From: M3007 sp040397785
Lineage (GTDB): Bacteria; Bacteroidota; Bacteroidia; Chitinophagales; Saprospiraceae
Direction of reading: 5' to 3'
Assembly: GCA_040397785.1 (NCBI GenBank)
Contig: JBBAVI010000019.1
Location: forward strand, 5,775-69,774
DNA: 64,000 nucleotides
The notes beneath the pieces are model-generated. The model worked only from the letters and a program-made list of their open reading frames with translations, had not been told where the DNA came from and did not search any database. This document shows, piece by piece, positions 35,139 through 42,792 of this stretch; positions within the stretch are counted from its first letter, which is position 1, and each line of letters opens with the position of its first letter. The position numbers were made by a program, and so were the translations under genes.

Positions 35139-37009
35139 AGCGAAGGGGCGGATAGTTGAATGGGTTGCAAACGGGTTTGCCGTTCCATAAAATCAATGAT
35201 TTCCAGGGTGTCAAGCATGGCATTAAAACCAATTATTTCCGACAAATGATGCACTTGTGCTTGCAGATTTAAAATGGCATCTGCCTTGATTTTATCTAAT
35301 TTGTCATTTCCTGCTGCCAAGTTACAGGCTCGGTCGATATAGCGTTTTACTAATTGCGGAATTACCTGGGTACTTAATGCTTTGGGTAGTGCGTGCTTCC
35401 CTTCCCGACCCATCAGGGTATTACATTCCCTGCGCAATTTGGTAATAAAGGCACTTGAAAAGTCTGCACTTAATGCATCGTAAATATGATGCATCATTTC
35501 CAAATGCTCAAAAGGCAGCACGGTTTCGGTAATTTGACCAGAACCAGGTATTACCCCTAATGCTAAACAGTTTTTGGCCGGAGATCGCCAGTTTTTTGCG
35601 TCTTTTTCAAGTTTACGCGCTTTTGTCAAAACCAAACTAAGCGGTTCCTTATAATGTGCAATGCTGACACCTGCGGAAAATGTCAAGTTAGCGCCAGCAG
35701 CCCGATAGCCTTCCAAGGGCTTATGCACAATTTCATGGTACTGATTTCGCAACATGAACAGCACCGTAAACAGGTGTTGCAAGGGGAACATCCCTAAAAA
35801 GTCGTCACCACCGGCATACACTACTTTCCCTAAATCGTTTGCTTCGATCTCCTTCGTGACGTGTGCAGCAAACAAGGCTAATTTATGGCTCAAATCCTTG
35901 TGGAAATCGCTTAATACTGCCTCTGGTTGAAGATTTTGACCGCTCCACCAGGCCCCCATTTGGTCACCGTCAAACACAATGATTGCATAGTATTTATCCC
36001 ACGAACGGCCGTTTTTTTTCAACACATCAGAAAGTATTTTCTGCTGTTCTTTCGCTTTTTTTAACTTATCAGGTTTAATGCCTTGTTTCCTGAAATATTC
36101 CGGGGTAAGATTATCTTCATACAGCAACTGGCCGTTCATACTGAAGACATCATCTTCTTTATCAAACAGTTGTGCATACTGCGTAAAAAGGGCACTATCC
36201 CCGGCGTTGCTTGTACACACTTTAAGGGTTTGCAACAGCGCGACGTTAGCTGTTGAACCGAATTGTGTTTTTTCAAAATTGGGATAGCATCGTTTGGTAA
36301 TACTTACGGCGCTCATGCCCTCTCCGGGCTGCAAAAAACGCAAGGCTACCCCCGTTTTCCCGCTATACTCCACCACTTTATTATTGCGAGAAAACAAAAA
36401 TTTATCTTGTAGGACCGATATAGATTCATTTTCCTGGCTTTGTGTTTTTCGATAAATAACCACATTGCGCTCCCCATCAATGCTGCATTTACGACCGCTT
36501 TCACCTTGCCCAAAGATGTTTTGTTCAAAAGGGCGTACTAATTTATTGGCATTCAGGTTCTGCACCAACTTTCTATATCCCAAGCGGTATCTTTCTGCTT
36601 GCGCATTGGGTAAAGAATGTGCCGCCCAATGGATCTCCAAATGCTGGCTCAATTGCATTTCCAGAAAAGGCTCCTGCGCTATGTCAAATCCAAATTTTTC
36701 CAGCGCTGTTTTGGCAATATCCATCCAGGCTGCTTCAATCGCGGTTTGTACCGCCTTTCCAACTGCTTGTTGTTCATCGTCTTCCAGGTCAATTTTGCCC
36801 ATAAACCGATTGGGAATAGATGCACTTTGGATACTTGGAAAAATGATTTCTCCTTTTGCAGACGTGCCATATTGCTCGAAAGCCCGAGCCCCGATGCGGC
36901 ACAAGTCAGATAATAAACGACTCCCCCCAAATAAATCCTGGGTTTTACGGGCTTGGGCAATAAACGACTGAACAGGCCCAATCGTGAAAAGGAATAGGTA
37001 TGATTTCAT
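35135..37009 (-). CDS. cas10: Type III-B Cas10/Cmr2, GGDD cyclase without HD domain
   Basis: 624 residues. It begins directly with MKSYLFLFTIGPVQSFIAQARKTQDLFGGSRLLSDL, the usual start of the first Cmr2 Palm domain, so the N-terminal HD nuclease domain of longer Cas10 proteins is absent. IIVFDGDQMGAWWSG (~345) and VVYAGGDDFLG (GGDD at 400-403) are the Palm active-site motifs for making cyclic oligoadenylate from ATP. The zinc-binding and D4 helical regions follow. It is the sensor/output subunit of the Cmr complex. Gene ends overlap cmr1 and cmr3 by 4 bp each. Confidence 0.93.
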   Translation of the reverse strand: MKSYLFLFTIGPVQSFIAQARKTQDLFGGSRLLSDLCRIGARAFEQYGTSAKGEIIFPSIQSASIPNRFMGKIDLEDDEQQAVGKAVQTAIEAAWMDIAKTALEKFGFDIAQEPFLEMQLSQHLEIHWAAHSLPNAQAERYRLGYRKLVQNLNANKLVRPFEQNIFGQGESGRKCSIDGERNVVIYRKTQSQENESISVLQDKFLFSRNNKVVEYSGKTGVALRFLQPGEGMSAVSITKRCYPNFEKTQFGSTANVALLQTLKVCTSNAGDSALFTQYAQLFDKEDDVFSMNGQLLYEDNLTPEYFRKQGIKPDKLKKAKEQQKILSDVLKKNGRSWDKYYAIIVFDGDQMGAWWSGQNLQPEAVLSDFHKDLSHKLALFAAHVTKEIEANDLGKVVYAGGDDFLGMFPLQHLFTVLFMLRNQYHEIVHKPLEGYRAAGANLTFSAGVSIAHYKEPLSLVLTKARKLEKDAKNWRSPAKNCLALGVIPGSGQITETVLPFEHLEMMHHIYDALSADFSSAFITKLRRECNTLMGREGKHALPKALSTQVIPQLVKRYIDRACNLAAGNDKLDKIKADAILNLQAQVHHLSEIIGFNAMLDTLEIIDFMERQTRLQPIQLSAPSL

Positions 37010-38094
37010 AAAGTAATTGGGCGATAACGAAGTTCAATTAAATGAGTCCTTAGTGTATCCAAAATATCTGCGTCAACGGTTTGATTCCTTTGACCTGCGA
37101 TCGTGGAAAACTTGTTTTTTCCAAAAGAAACACTGCTTTCCAAAATTTTGCCATGTAAAATTAAAACAATGCCATAATCTTGCCGCTGATAATGTATTTC
37201 ACGCAGCAATACAGGCGAAGCACGTCGATCATTTTTGTCTTTATCCATAAACACTTGCCATTTTTCGACCTCTTTATTACCTGGCTTGTCTGAAAAAAGC
37301 GGTAGGCCAAGTGCTGATTTTGCAAGCAGGTTGTTTTTACCTTTAATACTGGCTCGAAACGATTGGAATACTTCAGCAACACTTATTAACCCGCCGGGTA
37401 TGGGCGCAACCAGTAATGTTGCATCCAGCAAACCGGAGTAATGATCGGCCGCAGGACCTTCCTCTTTTTCCTGTATTAGCTGTTTGACTTTGGCATAGTT
37501 CAAGGCTAAATATTCCTCCAATAGCTGATTCTCATCGCCCAAAAACGCAAGTCCTGCTAGCCCAACCAGATTCCCGGGATCTTCAATTCGGGTAACTTTA
37601 AAATTACCTCCGCCCCTGCGTGCCCGTTTGCCAAAGCCCCCAAAATGGGCCAACAACCAGAAAGTAGCAATTGATCTGATGAGCACCTGTGCATCCTGTG
37701 CATAAAACGAAACGGTAAATATTTTACCGGTCGGGAATGCTCGATTCCACTTGTTTTCACCCATCGTTTGGCTAAACAACAAGTATTTTACAATATTATC
37801 TGCTCTACTATCCTTTTTTAGTTGAATCAATTCTTGGGCAGTCCGGGTTTCAAAGGTCAAACTTTCGATTACCGGATGCGAAGTCCGGATTCCTAAAGAG
37901 GAGCGATTGCTGGTGCTTCCGAACAAGGCAGATTCCGCTGCTTTTAATTCCGGGAGCGTAAGGTTGGTATTCATCGCCCGCCACCACCAGCGTAAAGCGC
38001 CTTTAATTGAAGGGGGCCTTATTTCGGGAATCTGTTTTTCTGCCCCGGCTAAAAAAAGCGGCTGTATCAAGGTACAATGAAAGGTAATGGTCAT
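37006..38094 (-). CDS. cmr1: Type III-B RAMP Cmr1
   Basis: Start at ATG 38094 (MTITFHCTLIQPLFLAGAEKQIPEIRPPSIKGALRWWWRAMN), which is the family's N-terminus with the Trp-rich RWWWRA helix. The frame is open farther upstream. 362 residues. FGGFGKRARRGGGNF is the glycine-rich loop. Cmr1 sits at the crRNA 3' side of the complex. It is the first gene of the minus-strand operon, and a promoter-like pair lies ~65-95 bp upstream. Confidence 0.92.
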   Translation of the reverse strand: MTITFHCTLIQPLFLAGAEKQIPEIRPPSIKGALRWWWRAMNTNLTLPELKAAESALFGSTSNRSSLGIRTSHPVIESLTFETRTAQELIQLKKDSRADNIVKYLLFSQTMGENKWNRAFPTGKIFTVSFYAQDAQVLIRSIATFWLLAHFGGFGKRARRGGGNFKVTRIEDPGNLVGLAGLAFLGDENQLLEEYLALNYAKVKQLIQEKEEGPAADHYSGLLDATLLVAPIPGGLISVAEVFQSFRASIKGKNNLLAKSALGLPLFSDKPGNKEVEKWQVFMDKDKNDRRASPVLLREIHYQRQDYGIVLILHGKILESSVSFGKNKFSTIAGQRNQTVDADILDTLRTHLIELRYRPITL

Positions 38095-38159
38095 ATTGAA
38101 TTTAAAAGACAGTTTTGTAGTATTATGAATAGTAATATTAATTTTAGACCTTGCTCCTG

Positions 38160-38190
38160 CAAACATATAAATTTGTAACAGAAAAACAAA
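38160..38190 (-). promoter_or_regulatory. Candidate promoter of the cmr operon
   Basis: On the minus strand TTTG (38190-38187), a 19-bp spacer and TATGTTTG (38167-38160) match the Bacteroidota -33/-7 consensus TTTG-N19-TAnnTTTG. The cmr1 ATG lies 65 bp downstream. Confidence 0.55.
38168..38175 (+). promoter_or_regulatory. Candidate -7 element for cas6 and the adaptation genes
   Basis: TAAATTTG on the plus strand fits TAnnTTTG and abuts the minus-strand -7 element back to back. No good -33 TTTG is present at the right distance. The cas6 ATG is 36 bp downstream. Confidence 0.4.
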
Positions 38191-38211
38191 AAAAACAAAT
38201 CAACGAATTTA

Positions 38212-38886
38212 ATGATGCGCCTTATTTCCATTATATTTCAGCTTCCGCTTCAACGACGTGATATTGCAGGTTTTCGCGCCTCCATCGCACGTGCTGCTGG
38301 ATATGAACAAGATTTGCTGCACAATCACCGGGAAGATGGCAGTGTGCAATACCGGTATCCAATGGTACAGTACCGATCAGAACAAGGGAAAGCAGCGCTG
38401 ATTGGAATCAATGAAGGGCGAGATGCTATCTTTGAATGGTATCAAAAAGCGGGCGACCAACTACTATGGAACAAACAATTCCATATGGTTCGTGTTGAAA
38501 ACCTGAATGTACAAGAATATGAAATACAATACCATGCGCAGCCTCAACGCTACAAACTGACACAATGGCTTGCACTCAACGATAAAAATTATCAGAACTG
38601 GCAAAGCATGGCGGGACTGAAAGACCGTTCAGCCGAATTAGAGCGGGTACTTGCGGCACATATTCTTACTTTTTGCCGGGCGGTCAACTGGCGCCTGCCA
38701 GAGCGCCTCGTAGTTTGCATTACGGATATCCATTCGATTGAACGCACCCGATTCCTTGGGATCAATTTAATGGGATTTGATTTATCGTTTCAATCCAATT
38801 TGGTACTTCCCGAAGGTATTGGCCTGGGAAAAGGTGTGAGTCATGGCTTCGGCGTGTGCCGAAGCGAAATACAAAGCAATACATAG
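38212..38886 (+). CDS. cas6: CRISPR repeat endoribonuclease Cas6
   Basis: 224 residues, RAMP fold. The C-terminal glycine-rich loop GIGLGKGVSHGFGVC is the Cas6 signature. The N-terminal ferredoxin-like half starts MMRLISIIFQLPLQRRDIAGFRASIARAAGY. Several His residues (for example His37 and His39) could serve in catalysis, but the active His cannot be fixed by eye. It cuts the array transcript within repeats to leave an 8-nt 5' handle. It diverges from cmr1 and precedes the RT-cas1-cas2 group. Confidence 0.85.
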   Translation: MMRLISIIFQLPLQRRDIAGFRASIARAAGYEQDLLHNHREDGSVQYRYPMVQYRSEQGKAALIGINEGRDAIFEWYQKAGDQLLWNKQFHMVRVENLNVQEYEIQYHAQPQRYKLTQWLALNDKNYQNWQSMAGLKDRSAELERVLAAHILTFCRAVNWRLPERLVVCITDIHSIERTRFLGINLMGFDLSFQSNLVLPEGIGLGKGVSHGFGVCRSEIQSNT

Positions 38887-39076
38887 ATTATTTTATCTTT
38901 AAGTTTTTAACATTATTATATTTTATTTAAGTGTATTTTAGCCGTAGAAAATATATACGCTTTAATAAAATGCGAATTTTCGCTGAACCAATTAATTCGT
39001 CGCTCCGTTTATATTCCAGATCGAAGCGAAACAGGACCAACCAGGATTAAAGACAAACACTTTTGACGCCCTTCAC
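38887..39076 (+). other. 190-bp AT-rich gap before the reverse transcriptase
   Basis: No ORF. It contains short inverted repeats (GCGAATTTTCGC near 38971, and TTCGTCGCT with AGCGAA near 38997-39030). Because the following RT has retron motifs, this is where a retron-like structured RNA would be expected, but no convincing msr/msd fold could be drawn by eye. Confidence 0.3.
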
Positions 39077-40114
39077 ATGAATAACTTCGACGACAAGCAC
39101 GCGCAGTTTGCTGCCTTGCGCAAGGCCCGATCTTTAACCGCTTTTTCCAGGTTGATCGGTATGGAAAAACGCCAGTTGGAACTGCTGGCCCTCCATCCCA
39201 AGTACAAAGTGTTCCAGGTGCCCAAAAGCATCAGTGCGTTGAGGCTCATAGAAGACCCTTCACCGCCTCTCAAACGGGTACAATCGGCTGTGAATAAATA
39301 CCTCCAAAGCGCCTATTACTTCGAAAAATCATTTGCCAGTTATGGTTTCGTTGCCAATGCCGACGACGATCAGGACAAGCGCAATATCCTCGCCAACGCA
39401 CGCAAACACTTAAAGCGTCCCTGGCTCCTTCAAATTGACCTTTGTGATTTCTTCCATTACGTTTCAGCTGACAAGGTGAAACGTATTTTTTTGGAACCTC
39501 CATTCTGCTTTAGCGATGATCTGGCAGAAATCCTTTCCGAACTGACTACCTACCAGAACAGATTGCCGATGGGCGCACCAACCAGCCCGGTTTTATCCAA
39601 TTTTGCCTGCCGCGATTTGGATGACCGCTTGCATGCGTTGGCGGAAGCCCGACTTTGGGTGTTTACCCGTTATGCGGATGACATGAGTTTTTCATCGTTA
39701 AAACCTTTTCCTAAGGAAAGTCTGTCGGAAATTCGAAATATTATTCTGGAAGAAGGTTTTGAAATCAATAACAACAAAACAAAATTAAGCGGACCTGATG
39801 AAGAAAAAATTATTACAGGTATTTTATTGCGAGGAAAAGGGGAATTAAAGCCTGGTTTTTTGAGCGAACTCGAAACAGAAATCAAACGCCTCGGCGAGGT
39901 GGTAGAAGCACAAAATTATTTTGGGGACATTCGAACACATTGGGTAGAAAAGATGAAACAACAAACAAGGGGGCGGATCACTTTTGCGGGTTTTGTTTTA
40001 GGGAACAGGCACCCTGATTATCAACGGATTCGGGATGCTTTTTATGTTGCGATAACGCCGCCGCAGGAAGACTTTTCAGCGGTGAGTTGGCGAGGCTTTC
40101 ACTATTTAACCTAA
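39077..40114 (+). CDS. Retron-type reverse transcriptase in the CRISPR adaptation module
   Basis: 345 residues, not fused to cas1. RT motifs in order: KVFQVPKSISALRLIEDPSPPLKRVQ (motifs 1-2), NARKH at 107-111 (the NAxxH box of retron RTs), LLQIDLCDFFHYV with catalytic Asp121, MGAPTSPVLSNF (166-176), FTRYADDMSFS with YADD at 199-202, and IITG at 245-248 in place of the retron VTG box. No maturase or endonuclease domain follows, so it is not a group II intron RT. It lies 190 bp after cas6 and 7 bp before cas1, so it probably works in spacer acquisition from RNA, or is a retron-derived part of the locus. Confidence 0.88.
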   Translation: MNNFDDKHAQFAALRKARSLTAFSRLIGMEKRQLELLALHPKYKVFQVPKSISALRLIEDPSPPLKRVQSAVNKYLQSAYYFEKSFASYGFVANADDDQDKRNILANARKHLKRPWLLQIDLCDFFHYVSADKVKRIFLEPPFCFSDDLAEILSELTTYQNRLPMGAPTSPVLSNFACRDLDDRLHALAEARLWVFTRYADDMSFSSLKPFPKESLSEIRNIILEEGFEINNNKTKLSGPDEEKIITGILLRGKGELKPGFLSELETEIKRLGEVVEAQNYFGDIRTHWVEKMKQQTRGRITFAGFVLGNRHPDYQRIRDAFYVAITPPQEDFSAVSWRGFHYLT

Positions 40115-40121
40115 ATTTATT

Positions 40122-41084
40122 ATGCAATTAGTGTTGGATACCAAGGACCTAAAAATAGTACGCAAGCGCAATATGTTTTTCATCGAGGCACCCGATGGCG
40201 TAGCGCGCAGCATCAGTCCGCGAAAAGTGACCAGTATTGCGGTCACCCAATCAGCCTGGATTAATTCGGCGGCGGTACAACTTGCGGCGGAATATGAAAT
40301 TCCGATCCTGTTTTTTAACATGACGGGTAGGGTGATTGCACGGCTAAATGGCCCGGGCTTTGGCAGCATTGCCTCGTTGCGGCGCATGCAGGTGCAGTTT
40401 TCGGACACAACCGATGCTACCAAGTGGATGGTAGGGGTGTACCTGCTCAAGTTACAACACCAGGAACACAACTTGCGCCGATTGAAGGTTTCGCCCCATT
40501 ATTTGACCAAAATAAGGGCCCAGGAACCTAAAATGGAGGCTTTGATTGACAAACCTTTGAAGCAAGCCGGTGTTCATTTGATGGCTGCAGAAGCAGTGGC
40601 GGCACGCCTTTACTGGCAAGGTCTTGCAGAAACGCTACCAGTTGATTTTAATTTTGAAAAAAGAAGCAGGATGCCCGCGCAAGATCATTTCAATGCTGCG
40701 CTCAATTACCTGTATGGCATGCTGTACAGTGTCGTGGAAAGTGGGTTGTTTGCCGTAGGCCTGGATCCGCACCTTGGACTTTTACATGCCGATGAATACA
40801 ACAAACCTGTGTTGGCTTTCGATTTTATTGAGCCTTTCCGGCCCTGGATTGACTGGTTGTTGATTGAGCAATTTCAGGCAGGTAAAGTAAAGGCAGGTTT
40901 TTTTAAAAAAGCAGGAGGTGGTGTGTTACTTGACCGGGAGGGGAAGTTGTTTTTTATACCCTTGTTTAACCAATGGTTGCGCAGTGAGCGGCCCTGGGCA
41001 GGCAAAAAAACAACCGTAAAAACCCATATTTACCAATTGGCAGCAAGGTATGCCGCCAAATTGCGCAAAACCGAAACGCTATAA
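40122..41084 (+). CDS. cas1: CRISPR integrase Cas1
   Basis: 320 residues. N-terminal beta domain: MQLVLDTKDLKIVRKRNMFFIEAPDGVARSISPRKVTSIAVT. C-terminal helical domain: AALNYLYGMLYSVVESGLFAVGLDPHLGLLHADEYNKPVLAFDFIEPFRPWID, which holds the metal-binding Glu (VES), His (LLHAD) and Asp/Glu (DFIEPFR). It integrates spacers at the leader end together with Cas2. It follows the RT by 7 bp and precedes cas2 by 1 bp. Confidence 0.95.
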   Translation: MQLVLDTKDLKIVRKRNMFFIEAPDGVARSISPRKVTSIAVTQSAWINSAAVQLAAEYEIPILFFNMTGRVIARLNGPGFGSIASLRRMQVQFSDTTDATKWMVGVYLLKLQHQEHNLRRLKVSPHYLTKIRAQEPKMEALIDKPLKQAGVHLMAAEAVAARLYWQGLAETLPVDFNFEKRSRMPAQDHFNAALNYLYGMLYSVVESGLFAVGLDPHLGLLHADEYNKPVLAFDFIEPFRPWIDWLLIEQFQAGKVKAGFFKKAGGGVLLDREGKLFFIPLFNQWLRSERPWAGKKTTVKTHIYQLAARYAAKLRKTETL

Positions 41085-41085
41085 T

Positions 41086-41388
41086 ATGCCAACCCTAATC
41101 TGTTATGATGTTGAGTCTAACACCCTGCGCACGCGCCTGAGTAAAAAAATATTGGAATACGGATTAGAACGCATTAATCGTTCCGTATATTTGGGCGCGC
41201 CCACAGAACGCGAACTTGCACAATTGGAGACCCAACTGTGCCAGTGGATGGTAAAATTGGGTAAACCCAATGACAGCCTGATTTTTTTGCCGGTTACCGC
41301 ACAGCAAGTATTGCGCATGTTGGTGATTGGCCGAAATGACTTTACACCGGAAGAATTGAGCGGTGAAATAGACACCCTTATATTTTGA
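41086..41388 (+). CDS. cas2: CRISPR-associated Cas2
   Basis: Start at ATG 41086, directly behind the cas1 stop, giving 100 residues. MPTLICYDVESNTLRTRLSKKILEYGLERINRSVYLG is the usual Cas2 ferredoxin-like first half (YDV strand, then GLERIQ-like turn and SVY strand). It bridges two Cas1 dimers in the integration complex. Confidence 0.93.
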   Translation: MPTLICYDVESNTLRTRLSKKILEYGLERINRSVYLGAPTERELAQLETQLCQWMVKLGKPNDSLIFLPVTAQQVLRMLVIGRNDFTPEELSGEIDTLIF

Positions 41389-41615
41389 CGAGGTAATTTT
41401 CACATGTGGTAGCATTGTTATAAAACATGTGTTGTTTTATTAAAGCATAAAAAAATGATAAACAACGTTGGTAGTTGCGCACTTCTGTTGCGTCCACCTC
41501 TATTTACCTTCCCGGGGGCAGGGGGTAATTTGATGGTTTCTACTATAACAAAGCATGCACGTAGTGGAATACCCGTTCTTAGGTGTTCAAAATCAATACG
41601 TTACGAAAAAGTAAT
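41389..41615 (+). promoter_or_regulatory. CRISPR leader
   Basis: 227 bp without a supportable gene between cas2 and the first intact repeat, AT-rich near cas2. CACATGT/ACATGTG arms at 41401-41407 and 41425-41431 could form a small hairpin. The least degenerate repeats are on this side, which identifies it as the leader. No exact TAnnTTTG element was found. Confidence 0.7.
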
Positions 41616-42646
41616 GGCCGAGTGCTATCCAGTTTAAGGCAGGATTGCGACCCATGCTTGTTGCATTTCCATCTTAAAAAAATTGGGCCGAGTGCTATCC
41701 AGTTTAAGGCAGGATTGCGACACAAACAGCTGTTTCATTATTAGTGAACTGTTTAGGCCGAGTGCTATCCAGTTTAAGGCAGGATTGCGACAAAGAAAAG
41801 GTGTGTTGTTTTTGGAGGAGCTTCGGGGGGCCGAGTGCTATCCAGTTTAAGGCAGGATTGCGACAAACATACCAATTATCAGCGCCGCAGTACCGATGAG
41901 GCCGAGTGCTATCCAGTTTAAGGCAGGATTGCGACTTCATTTGCCATAGGCAAAAAATTTCGGCGCATTGGCCGAGTGCTATCCAGTTTAAGGCAGGATT
42001 GCGACAACGTTAATGATATGAACATAAAAATACGGCGTTGGCCGAGTGCTATCCAGTTTAAGGCAGGATTGCGACTCTGTGACATAAAAAAGTTTTAAAA
42101 AAATGATAACCGGCCGAGTGCTATCCAGTTTAAGGCAGGATTGCGACCTCATCTTCTTGTTGAATTTGAATTTTAAAAGGGCCGCGTGCTTTCCAGTTCA
42201 AGGCAGGATTTCGACCCTTCGTGCGGTGTGCATAAATTTAAAAGGGCCAATTGCTATCCAGTTTAAGGCAGGATTGCGACAATACGATGGTTCCATGTTG
42301 AATGTATTTTTATGGGCCGAGTGCTATCCAGTTTAAGGCAGGATTGCGACATTTGTGGTAAGTTTACGGGCCGAAAATAATCTTTCGGCCGAGTGTAGTC
42401 CAATTCAAGGCAGGATTGCGACCAAAACAGGGTTTAAAGGTTTTTGTGAACAAGTCGAATTGTTATCCAGTGTAAGGCAGGATTGCGGCACTCTGCTAAA
42501 TTTGCACTTTTCATACTTTAAATCTGTAATTTGGTACCGTTGCTATCCAGTGTAAGGCAGGATTGAGCTTATATCGGGATGTTGAGTTTTGCATAAATTT
42601 AGGTCGAATAGACCAATTGCTATCCAGTGTAAGGCAGGATTGTGAA
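41616..42646 (+). CRISPR. Type III-B CRISPR array, 15 repeats of 36 bp, 14 spacers
   Basis: Repeats start at 41616, 41686, 41756, 41829, 41900, 41970, 42040, 42112, 42180, 42245, 42315, 42387, 42454, 42534 and 42611. The consensus opens GGCCGAGTGCTATCCAG and closes AAGGCAGGATTGCGAC. Repeats 1-8 and 11 are identical or nearly so. Number 9 (42180), number 10 and numbers 12-15 carry substitutions, and 13-15 are badly decayed. Spacers are 29-37 bp in the main part and 31, 44 and 41 bp at the decayed end. Read in the plus direction the last 8 nt give the 5' handle AUUGCGAC, the kind used by Cmr complexes, so the array is transcribed away from cas2. Confidence 0.97.
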
Positions 42647-42648
42647 CT

Positions 42649-42720
42649 TGTAATGAATTGCAGGGAGGACAAAATGATCTGTGGAACAATTTATTAAGAG
42701 AAATTGCATTGAAATGAAAA
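42649..42720 (+). pseudogene. Remnant of the 3' end of a T9SS protein gene
   Basis: GTGGAACAATTTATTAAG and the ~25 bp before it align with the last codons of the metalloprotease gene (GTGGAACAGTTTATTAAA, 30783-30800, encoding VEQFIK). The frame contains a TGA and lacks the rest of the gene. With the following terminator it appears to be a copy of that gene end. Confidence 0.5.
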
Positions 42721-42758
42721 AGCCCACGCAGGAAACAGATCCTGCGTGGGCTTTTTTA
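42721..42758. terminator. Strong terminator beyond the CRISPR array
   Basis: Arms 42721-42733 and 42740-42752 form a perfect 13-bp stem with loop AACAGA. Six T follow and A-rich sequence precedes, so it can stop transcripts from both sides: the array from the left and the nitroreductase gene from the right. Confidence 0.9.
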
Positions 42759-42792
42759 ATGAATTGATTTTCAATATAATAAAGTCAAAAAA

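Noticed and set aside
39077..40114. Group II intron-encoded RT
   Set aside because: No maturase or endonuclease domain, no intron domain V/VI sequence next to it, and retron-type NAxxH and ITG motifs are present.
41704..41940. Minus-strand reading frame with repeated SQSCLKLDSTRP units
   Set aside because: It is only the translation of CRISPR repeats and spacers.
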